In this document: positions 1-4,098 of the stretch, piece after piece | How the letters are laid out: each line of letters opens with the position of its first letter | Numbering within the stretch: position 1 is the first letter of the stretch | Origin: Limnospira sp050045915 | GTDB lineage: Bacteria > Cyanobacteriota > Cyanobacteriia > Cyanobacteriales > Microcoleaceae | Length of the DNA: 6,390 bases | Direction of reading: 5' to 3' | NCBI GenBank assembly: GCA_050045915.1 | Contig: JBNGCR010000253.1 | Location: 1-6,390, forward strand | Notes under the pieces: model-generated | Told to the model about the DNA's origin: nothing | The model's database searches: none | What the model saw: only the letters and a program-made list of their open reading frames with translations | Program-made: the position numbers and the translations under genes

Positions 1-108
1 GAAAGATGTCACAAATTGGTAAGAAACGGCGCGATCGCACGCCGGCTTTGGTATATCTGGAAACAGACCCGCATCTATTCTTGTTGTAAGTTTTCAGAAT
101 AATTAATC
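1..108. other. Upstream region of glpK, no gene assigned
   Basis: This is the left edge of the window. It carries one HIP1 octamer at 31-38. One forward frame is open from base 1 to a TAA at 100-102 and another ends at a TAA at 87-89, but neither gives recognisable protein, so I do not call the tail of an upstream gene. No convincing -35/-10 pair or Shine-Dalgarno sequence is visible before the glpK ATG at 109. Confidence 0.5.
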
Positions 109-1626
109 ATGACGACACCAAACGCTCAATATATCCTGGCGCTTGACCTGGGTACGACAGGCAATCGGGCGATTCTGTTTAATGCCGAAGGTTCGATTGC
201 GGGTCAGGCTTACAAAGAACTCAAACAACATTACCCCAAACCGGGTTGGCTGGAACACGACCCCAACGAGATTTGGGAAGATCTCTACGAGATGATGCAG
301 CGGGTGTTCCGGGATACGGGCATTTCCCCCACCCAGGTCCAGGCGATCGGGCTGACGGTGCAGCGGGAAACCTGTATGTTGTGGGACAAAACCACCGGGG
401 AACCCCTCCACAACGCGATCGTCTGGCAGGACCGGCGCACAGCCCCCATGTGCCGGGAACTGGCCGGACAGGGAAAAGCCGAGATGATTCAGGAACGGAC
501 GGGACTGGTCCTCGACGCCTATTTTTCGGCGACGAAGTTGGCCTGGTTGATGGATTGGGTGAAGCGGGAAAAACCCGATGTCAACTGGGATAACGTTCTG
601 GCGGGGACGGTGGACACTTGGACGCTGTGGAAGCTGACGGGGGGCAAGGTTCACGCCACGGACCACAGCAACGCCAGCCGCACCATGTTGATGAATTTGG
701 ATCGGGGGGACTGGAGCCCGGACTTGCTGAAACTGTTCGACATTCCGGCTTCCATGATGCCCGAAATCAAACCCAGCATGGGGCTGTTCGGGAAGACGGA
801 CCCGAATCTGTTCGGGGTGGGAATTCCCATCACCGCCATTTTTGGGGACCAGCAGGCGGCCCTGTTCGCCCACGGGTGCGCGGAACCGGGGATGCTCAAA
901 TGTACCTACGGGACGGGGTGTTTCCTAATCTCGCAGATGGGGGACCAACTGACGCGATCGCACAATCAACTCCTCTCGACGGTAGCCTGGACCCAGGACG
1001 GCAACGGCGGCCAAATGAAAGCCAACTACGCCCTCGAAGGCGCCATGTTCACCACGGGGGCCTGCATCCAGTGGTTGCGGGACGGCATTAAACTGATCGA
1101 CTCGGCGGGGGAAACGGACGGGTTGTGCCGCCAGGTGCCGGACACCAACGGAGTCTATTTCGTCCCGGCCCTCAGCGGTTTGGGGGCGCCGCACTGGGAC
1201 ATGAGCGCCCGGGGTTCCTTCATGGGGATTACCGGCGGCGTGCGGCGGGAGCACATGGTGCGGGCTGTTTTGGAGTCCATCGCCTACCAGGTGCATGAGG
1301 TGGTTGAGGCGATGAATAAGGATTGTGATACGTCTATTTCCCTGCTGAAGGTGGACGGCGGCGCCTCCCGGAATAATTTCTTGTTGCAGTTCCAGGCGGA
1401 CTTGCTGGGGATTCCGGTGGAACGTCCGGCAATTTTGGACGCGACGGCCCAGGGGGCGGCGTTCGGCGCGGGTTTGGCGATCGGGTTTTGGGACAGTTAC
1501 GACGATTTGATCGGGCGGCGAAAGGTTGATCGCGTGTTTGAACCGGGAGAGGGGACACAACAGGCCCGGGATAATTTTGAAATGTGGCAAAAAGCGATCG
1601 CCCGGGCGAAAGATTGGGTGGATTGA
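109..1626 (+). CDS. glpK: Glycerol kinase (FGGY family)
   Basis: The product (505 aa, the usual GlpK length) should phosphorylate glycerol to sn-glycerol 3-phosphate with ATP in the cytoplasm, feeding glycerolipid synthesis or glycolysis. The family motifs run in order: phosphate-binding DLGTTGNR (13-20), glycerol-contacting QRET (85-88), WQDRRT (106-111), YFSATK (138-143), NASRTML (188-194), GDQQAALF with the likely catalytic base D247 (246-253), TYGTGCF (266-272), GLGAPHWD (357-364), DGGASRNNFL (416-425) and a final TAQGAAFGAGLAIGFW (446-461). The N-terminal loop reads DLGTTGNR where most bacterial glycerol kinases, as I recall them, have DQGTTSSR. H186 also stands where a T or V is more common. 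The ATG at 109 is chosen because it precedes the first beta strand by only a few residues; no clear Shine-Dalgarno is seen. The gene stands alone, without glpF or glpD next to it. A related FGGY sugar kinase is the alternative, but the motifs favour GlpK strongly. Confidence 0.95.
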   Translation: MTTPNAQYILALDLGTTGNRAILFNAEGSIAGQAYKELKQHYPKPGWLEHDPNEIWEDLYEMMQRVFRDTGISPTQVQAIGLTVQRETCMLWDKTTGEPLHNAIVWQDRRTAPMCRELAGQGKAEMIQERTGLVLDAYFSATKLAWLMDWVKREKPDVNWDNVLAGTVDTWTLWKLTGGKVHATDHSNASRTMLMNLDRGDWSPDLLKLFDIPASMMPEIKPSMGLFGKTDPNLFGVGIPITAIFGDQQAALFAHGCAEPGMLKCTYGTGCFLISQMGDQLTRSHNQLLSTVAWTQDGNGGQMKANYALEGAMFTTGACIQWLRDGIKLIDSAGETDGLCRQVPDTNGVYFVPALSGLGAPHWDMSARGSFMGITGGVRREHMVRAVLESIAYQVHEVVEAMNKDCDTSISLLKVDGGASRNNFLLQFQADLLGIPVERPAILDATAQGAAFGAGLAIGFWDSYDDLIGRRKVDRVFEPGEGTQQARDNFEMWQKAIARAKDWVD

Positions 1627-1634
1627 TGTATGGC

Positions 1635-1662
1635 AGGCAACAGGCAATAGGCAACAGGCAAT
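1635..1662. repeat. Heptamer tandem repeat AGGCAAY, four units
   Basis: Four perfect back-to-back heptamers alternate AGGCAAC and AGGCAAT (1635, 1642, 1649, 1656), starting 9 bases after the glpK stop codon. This is the form of the short tandemly repeated repetitive (STRR) sequences known from filamentous cyanobacteria. No coding role is visible. Confidence 0.85.
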
Positions 1663-1706
1663 TGTCTGAGTTTCAGAGTGGTTCGATGTCATATAGCGCT
1701 GCGCGC

Positions 1707-1725
1707 AGGGAATAGGCAACAGGCC
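1707..1725. repeat. Second, degenerate AGGCAAY heptamer array
   Basis: AGGGAAT (1707-1713), AGGCAAC (1714-1720) and a partial AGGCC unit repeat the motif of the array at 1635-1662, 44 bases further on. The intervening bases include a small hairpin, TCTGA-gtt-TCAGA (about 1664-1676), and a GC-rich AGCGCTGCGCGC stretch. Confidence 0.65.
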
Positions 1726-1752
1726 AGTTAAATCGCCTTGAAATCAGGGTTT

Positions 1753-1778
1753 CAACAAGGGGATGGAGCCCCTTGTTG
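1753..1778. repeat. Perfect 10-bp hairpin between glpK and the Hsp20 gene
   Basis: CAACAAGGGG (1753-1762) and CCCCTTGTTG (1769-1778) form a perfect stem with a 6-base loop ATGGAG. It lies about 127 bases after the glpK stop and could end its transcript, but no T-tract follows on either strand, so a Rho-independent terminator is not well supported. It resembles the GGGG/CCCC palindromes scattered through many cyanobacterial genomes. Confidence 0.7.
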
Positions 1779-1875
1779 TCCCTCCCAGGAAACTGTAAAC
1801 AGACGAGGGCGCACTGCTATAACTACCCTGGCGACTGCTATCAAATCCGGGATATCCGGTTAACCGAATAACGGT

Positions 1876-1991
1876 TCCCGACTCCCCCCACAAGCGGTTC
1901 CGAACCCGACCGATATCGTTTTTTAAGGTCGGTATCCCGAATTTAATCTCTCCCCCGACTCCCGATTCTCGACTCCCGACTCCCCCCACAA
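1876..1991. repeat. 18-bp direct repeat pair with GACTCCC heptamers
   Basis: TCCCGACTCCCCCCACAA occurs twice without mismatch, at 1876-1893 and 1974-1991. Ahead of and into the second copy run four heptamers: GACTCCC (1957), GATTCTC (1964), GACTCCC (1971) and GACTCCC (1978). The copies are 98 bases apart, an exact multiple of seven, consistent with growth and decay of one heptamer array. This is a second STRR type, different from AGGCAAY. The right copy ends 108 bases before the Hsp20 start codon. Confidence 0.8.
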
Positions 1992-2010
1992 AAGTACGGT
2001 GTTTTGGATG

Positions 2011-2031
2011 GTTTGGTTCGCAAAACCGAAC
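2011..2031 (+). promoter_or_regulatory. Upstream hairpin or operator-like inverted repeat of the Hsp20 gene
   Basis: GTTTGGTT (2011-2018) and AACCGAAC (2024-2031) pair over 8 bp, with one G-U, around the loop CGCAA. It lies just 5' of the predicted thermometer helix. It may be a first leader hairpin, or a DNA operator if transcription starts downstream. The stretch GTTTGG-TTCG-CAAAAC has the spacing of the cyanobacterial groE K-box as I remember it (GTTCGG-NNAN-CCNNAC), but matches only 8 of 11 defined positions. No CIRCE element (TTAGCACTC and its complement) is visible. Confidence 0.4.
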
Positions 2032-2035
2032 GGCG

Positions 2036-2091
2036 ATCTTCTGGCGGAAAGCTTACACTTAAAACATGAAAGTTGAAGCTAATCAGGAGAT
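2036..2091 (+). promoter_or_regulatory. Putative RNA thermometer sequestering the Hsp20 ribosome binding site
   Basis: In RNA form, 2036-2044 (ATCTTCTGG) pairs with 2083-2091 (TCAGGAGAT) over nine consecutive positions, two of them G-U (2040/2087 and 2044/2083). This hides all of the AGGAGA at 2085-2090. The enclosed bases form a second hairpin: AGCTT (2050-2054) with AAGCT (2076-2080), a 2x2 internal loop, then ACTT (2057-2060) with AAGT (2070-2073 read as its complement), and a 9-base loop. Wobble pairs and internal loops in a helix over the Shine-Dalgarno are the hallmark of heat-melting thermometers such as that of Synechocystis hsp17. The weak point is the unknown transcription start: a TACACT at 2055-2060 could be a -10 element, and a start there would remove the left arm. 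Confidence 0.55.
2085..2090 (+). promoter_or_regulatory. Shine-Dalgarno sequence deciding the Hsp20 start
   Basis: AGGAGA lies 8 bases before the ATG at 2099, an ideal spacing. The in-frame ATGs at 2066 and 2090 have no comparable site, and 2090 overlaps this one. It therefore selects 2099 as the start. Confidence 0.8.
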
Positions 2092-2098
2092 GAGAGAT

Positions 2099-2542
2099 AT
2101 GTCTATCGTTCGTTGGCAACCCTTTAACGAAATCGATACGTTACAGCGGGAATTCAACCAGCTATTCGACCAATTTATCACCCCCACCGTCCGGGACAAT
2201 AGCCGGGGGTTGGCGTTCGTTCCCCCCGCCGAATTGAGCGAAACAGAGGACGGCTACGAACTGCGGTTGGAAGTGCCCGGAATGGATGCAAAGGACATCG
2301 AGATTGAGGTGACTGCCGAGGCGATTTCCATCGGCGGCGATCGCAAATCGGAAACCAAAACGGAGGAGAACGGTAAAACTCGCACGGAGTTCCGTTACGG
2401 CCAATTCCGGCGCGTGATTCCCCTCCCCGGCCGCATCAATAACTCGGAAGTCAAAGCCGAATATAAGGACGGTATTCTGAATGTAATGCTTCCCAAAGCC
2501 GAGGAAGAAAAGAATAAGGTCGTCAAAGTTGAAATCGGCTAA
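2099..2542 (+). CDS. Hsp20/alpha-crystallin small heat-shock protein
   Basis: This is an ATP-independent holdase chaperone that forms oligomers and binds unfolding proteins (and, in cyanobacteria, membranes) under heat or light stress. The 147-aa product begins MSIVRWQPFNEIDTLQ, the usual opening of cyanobacterial HspA/Hsp17 proteins. The alpha-crystallin domain spans about residues 41-133, with the conserved GYELRLEVPGM (52-62), FRYGQFRRVIPLP (98-110) and the A-x-x-x-x-G-I-L-x-V signature (120-129). A short charged tail ends VVKVEIG and contains the V/I-x-V/I motif used for oligomer assembly. The frame stays open back to an ATG at 2066, but those 11 extra residues fall inside a leader hairpin and lack a ribosome site, so I start at 2099. 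The leader suggests translational heat control. Orthologs are called hspA, hsp17 or hsp16.6; I leave the symbol blank because the exact ortholog cannot be settled. Confidence 0.93.
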   Translation: MSIVRWQPFNEIDTLQREFNQLFDQFITPTVRDNSRGLAFVPPAELSETEDGYELRLEVPGMDAKDIEIEVTAEAISIGGDRKSETKTEENGKTRTEFRYGQFRRVIPLPGRINNSEVKAEYKDGILNVMLPKAEEEKNKVVKVEIG

Positions 2543-2564
2543 ATTGTGCGATCGTGCTGAGTTG

Positions 2565-2604
2565 GAAACCGGGTTTCTCAAAATCATCCGAGAAACCCGG
2601 TTTC
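2565..2604. terminator. 15-bp inverted repeat between convergent hsp20 and hicA
   Basis: GAAACCGGGTTTCTC (2565-2579) and GAGAAACCCGGTTTC (2590-2604) are perfect complements around a 10-base loop. It begins 22 bases after the Hsp20 stop and sits between convergent genes, so it probably works in both directions. Each arm is itself nearly palindromic (GAAACC-G-GGTTTC; GAGAAACC-C-GGTTTCTC), so two small hairpins compete with the long one. There is no strong T-tract, and the AGAAACCCGGTTTCT core looks like a dispersed cyanobacterial palindrome, so terminator activity is inferred. Confidence 0.6.
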
Positions 2605-2638
2605 TCAATTTGGGTTGACAGGACTGATTGACAGACAG

Positions 2639-2659
2639 GGATACGCGATCCGAGTATCC
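2639..2659 (-). terminator. Hairpin directly after hicA
   Basis: GGATAC (2639-2644) pairs with GTATCC (2654-2659) around a 9-base loop, starting 3 bases beyond the hicA stop on the minus strand. The position suggests mRNA 3' end protection or termination. The stem is short and no T-tract follows. Confidence 0.35.
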
Positions 2660-2662
2660 GCT

Positions 2663-2890
2663 TCATAAATTGTCGATAAAATCTTCAGCCGTTACTTGAG
2701 CCTGTTTGAGAACACCGCTGAGAGTCCCAATTTTTAATTCTTTATGCAGCGGTACGACACAAACAATCTCTCCATCGGGCAAAGTTTTTTTAAGAACGAC
2801 ATGACTGCCGGTTTGCCGAGACTCATAAAAACCCAAGCGCTTGAGAGTTCTGATAGCTTTTTTGCTCGATATTCTCGGCAGTCTAGGCAT
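2663..2890 (-). CDS. hicA: HicA-family mRNA interferase toxin
   Basis: The 75-aa product is the toxin of a type II toxin-antitoxin pair; HicA proteins cleave mRNA using a double-stranded-RNA-binding-like fold. It shows the standard layout: an N-terminal helix KKAIRTLKRLGF (10-21), the catalytic GSH (28-30, with H30 as active-site histidine), a strand VVLKK, then VVPLHKELKIGTLSGVLKQA (45-64) and a C-terminal helix ending DFIDNL. Length and motifs are complete, so it looks functional. Its ATG overlaps the end of the upstream hicB by 8 bases, and no separate Shine-Dalgarno is evident, which suggests translational coupling to the antitoxin. It would be released when the less stable HicB is degraded. 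Confidence 0.9.
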   Translation of the reverse strand: MPRLPRISSKKAIRTLKRLGFYESRQTGSHVVLKKTLPDGEIVCVVPLHKELKIGTLSGVLKQAQVTAEDFIDNL

Positions 2891-3092
2891 AATTAATTTC
2901 TATACTTGTCACTAATCTGGGGCTGGTTTCTTCCAAGGGGCATTCTTCAAGATAGAGCCGGGTCGCCTCTTTGAGATTGGCGATCGCTTCTTCTATGGTT
3001 TCCCCTTGATCGACCGTTCCGACTTCCGGACACTCCGCCACATACATATCATCTTCTTTATAAATGATGGCAGTCAATGTTTTGGTTTTCAT
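2883..3092 (-). CDS. hicB: HicB-family antitoxin, partner of hicA
   Basis: The 69-aa product is the antitoxin expected to bind and block the HicA encoded directly downstream. It has the HicB N-terminal partial-RNase-H-like domain: the strand TLTAIIYKEDDMYVAECPEVG (5-25), then the TVDQGETIEEAIANLKEATRLYLEE helix (26-50) and a final strand PRLVTSIEIN. It is the short form, ending without the ribbon-helix-helix or HTH domain that longer HicB proteins use for autorepression. DNA binding is therefore not evident. The antitoxin-first order and 8-base overlap with hicA are usual. No good Shine-Dalgarno precedes the ATG; an extended -10 element lies about 34 bases upstream. Confidence 0.9.
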   Translation of the reverse strand: MKTKTLTAIIYKEDDMYVAECPEVGTVDQGETIEEAIANLKEATRLYLEECPLEETSPRLVTSIEINYA

Positions 3093-3125
3093 TGTAAATT
3101 TGAGGTCGATTGTTAAATTGATTCG

Positions 3126-3134
3126 ATTATAACA
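3126..3134 (-). promoter_or_regulatory. Extended -10 promoter element for hicBA
   Basis: Read on the minus strand, 3134-3126 is TGTTATAAT, a perfect extended -10 (TGnTATAAT). Transcription would start near 3119, giving hicB a leader of about 27 bases. No -35 at the normal 17-base spacing is seen; a TTGACA lies too far upstream (about 25 bases). This suggests hicBA has its own promoter and is not simply read through from the antitoxin gene upstream. Confidence 0.45.
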
Positions 3135-3208
3135 TCAGGTGCCGATCAAATGGTGGTGTCAACAAAAGTCAATCCTAGCCATCGAACTTTTTGATAAAAT
3201 CCCGACGT

Positions 3209-3481
3209 TTACAGGGTGTCCACCGGCTCACGAATCGGCTCCTCGTTGAGATTGATGTCGTCAATAATTGGCAGGGAGTGACCGAGTTTCAGCCCCAACA
3301 GAATCCAATCTTCTAGAGTCGATCGCAACTCATTTTCACACTGCCGAAGCGTGTTTTCAAATGCGATAACACCTTTGCAGGCAGGAATTTTTCCGACGAA
3401 AGTACCGTCCTCAAGTTTGTCGTAAGTGGCTTGAGACAGAGCCGCCTCTATATATTGGCTTAAAATATAATTGACGCTCAT
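3209..3481 (-). CDS. HicB-like antitoxin without an adjacent HicA
   Basis: The 90-aa product matches a HicB-family antitoxin type common in cyanobacteria, with aligned blocks YDKLEDGTFVGKIPACKG (20-37), a helix TLRQCENELRSTLEDWILLGLKLG (44-67) and SLPIIDDINLN (69-79). It differs clearly in sequence from the shorter HicB downstream, so it is not a recent duplicate. A Shine-Dalgarno AGAGG (minus strand, 3493-3489) sits 7 bases before the ATG. The usual partner, a HicA gene, should follow immediately. Instead there are 116 bases without a toxin remnant I can recognise, then the self-contained hicBA pair. It may be an orphan antitoxin, may neutralise toxins encoded elsewhere, or may have a non-HicA partner. 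Confidence 0.75.
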   Translation of the reverse strand: MSVNYILSQYIEAALSQATYDKLEDGTFVGKIPACKGVIAFENTLRQCENELRSTLEDWILLGLKLGHSLPIIDDINLNEEPIREPVDTL

Positions 3482-3705
3482 CAGCGAACCTCTTTATTGT
3501 TTAGACCGAATTTGGAATGTTCGACTAGCTAGTTATATCAGATCCATTTATTTGCCCGCAGAACCTTCCCAATCATCTGAAGATGATTTGCGCTATTAGC
3601 TTGGGAATTGATTCCCAAGCGGTGTGGATATCCGCCCGGCTTGTTCCGGGTATTTGATCGGATTTGATATTAATTTGAGCGATCGCAACCCTCCGAGTTA
3701 TTCTA
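3482..3705. other. Gene-free spacer holding three tandem hairpins
   Basis: No convincing gene is present on either strand. Three perfect inverted repeats lie within 80 bases: AATCATCT-ga-AGATGATT (3571-3588), GCTTGGGAAT-tg-ATTCCCAAGC (3599-3620) and CCCGG-cttgtt-CCGGG (3635-3650). One HIP1 site is at 3679-3686. Transcripts from the DUF104-type gene would run into the hairpins from the right. A toxin gene would be expected here after such an antitoxin; none is seen. Confidence 0.6.
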
Positions 3706-3945
3706 TCATCGTTCATGTAGCATCTCCCGTGTCAACTGAGGAGCATCGGCGGGAATCGGATTTTTTTGCATCCTCTCAACCAGTCGCTTCAAAAAATTTT
3801 TTCGGGCATCAATATCGGCTATTTTGGGCGGAATGATTGAGGGCGATCGCACCCAAAGCTCAACTTCAGATCCTTCGGGCAAGTTGCAGGGATTTTGAAG
3901 GATAAATGTGCCATTACGATAAATAGCTTTTACGGCTCGATCCAT
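3706..3945 (-). CDS. DUF104 (AF2212/PG0164-like) family antitoxin
   Basis: The 79-aa product opens MDRAVKAIYRNGTFILQNPCNLPEGSEVEL, the beta-strand signature of DUF104 small proteins, which are predicted antitoxins usually encoded directly before a PIN-domain (VapC-like) ribonuclease. A basic linker follows (ARKNFLKRLVERMQKNP, 47-63), then a tail LTREMLHER (71-79) of the kind that contacts the toxin. I use the ATG at 3945 because GGAG (minus strand, 3956-3953) lies 7 bases before it; the in-frame ATGs at 3951 and 3990 lack this spacing and add residues foreign to the family. No PIN-domain toxin follows, so the antitoxin is unpaired here. The final codon position differs from the duplicated tail at 4006: one base turns a Cys codon into TGA. 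Confidence 0.75.
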   Translation of the reverse strand: MDRAVKAIYRNGTFILQNPCNLPEGSEVELWVRSPSIIPPKIADIDARKNFLKRLVERMQKNPIPADAPQLTREMLHER

Positions 3946-3974
3946 AATCATACTCCATGCAGGGTTGAACTGGA

Positions 3975-3996
3975 GCCGTCGCATCAGCATGACGGC
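3975..3996. repeat. 6-bp GC-rich hairpin in front of the DUF104 gene
   Basis: GCCGTC (3975-3980) and GACGGC (3991-3996) are perfect complements around a 10-base loop. The hairpin sits between the broken antitoxin tail and the DUF104 ribosome site on the minus strand. It could be an old terminator, a processing site or an autoregulatory operator; the sequence does not decide. Confidence 0.4.
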
Positions 3997-4005
3997 ATTA
4001 TTATT

Positions 4006-4056
4006 CTAGCATCGTTCACGCAACATCTCCCTTGTCAGATTGGCGAGAAAGTGGTT
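4006..4056 (-). pseudogene. Remnant 3' end of a second DUF104-like antitoxin gene
   Basis: On the minus strand 16 codons ending in TAG encode NHFLANLTREMLRERC, which matches the C-terminus LTREMLHER of the intact antitoxin gene just downstream. A stop codon (4057-4059) precedes it in the same frame, and no start or N-terminal domain is found upstream. The DNA similarity spans roughly 3701-3740 against 4004-4044 and includes the bases around the stop codon. It is best read as the surviving tail of a tandem antitoxin copy, now between the intact gene and the divergent phosphatase gene. Confidence 0.55.
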
Positions 4057-4098
4057 TTATACAATCAGACCGATCGCCCTCTATTAACCATCCGAACC

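Noticed and set aside
103..873. A long open frame on the minus strand inside glpK
   Set aside because: It is the antisense shadow of a well-supported gene, rich in Pro, His and Arg, with no domain recognised. The same applies to the minus-strand frame at 925-1719.
1744..1989. An 81-codon minus-strand frame in the glpK-hsp20 spacer
   Set aside because: It mainly translates heptamer and hairpin repeats and shows no protein-like pattern.
1635..1991. A CRISPR array
   Set aside because: The repeats are contiguous heptamers without spacers, and no cas genes are near.
2055..2060. TACACT as the -10 element of the Hsp20 promoter
   Set aside because: There is no -35 at a suitable distance. I kept it only as the main rival explanation to the thermometer.
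2066..2098. An N-terminal extension of 11 residues on the Hsp20 protein from the ATG at 2066
   Set aside because: It has no ribosome site, is unlike the family's N-terminus, and lies in the predicted leader hairpin; AGGAGA points to 2099.
3595..3704. A minus-strand open stretch of about 43 codons after the DUF104-type gene as a toxin remnant
   Set aside because: It crosses the hairpins, has no start with a ribosome site, and shows no PIN-domain or HicA motif.
3624..3836. A 70-codon plus-strand frame over the hairpin region and the antitoxin gene
   Set aside because: It runs antisense through the DUF104-type gene, has no ribosome site, and gives no recognisable protein.
3895..4098. A 68-residue N-terminal extension of the phosphatase
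   Set aside because: It overlaps the opposing antitoxin gene and its remnant, and the family-like sequence begins only at the ATG at 4099.
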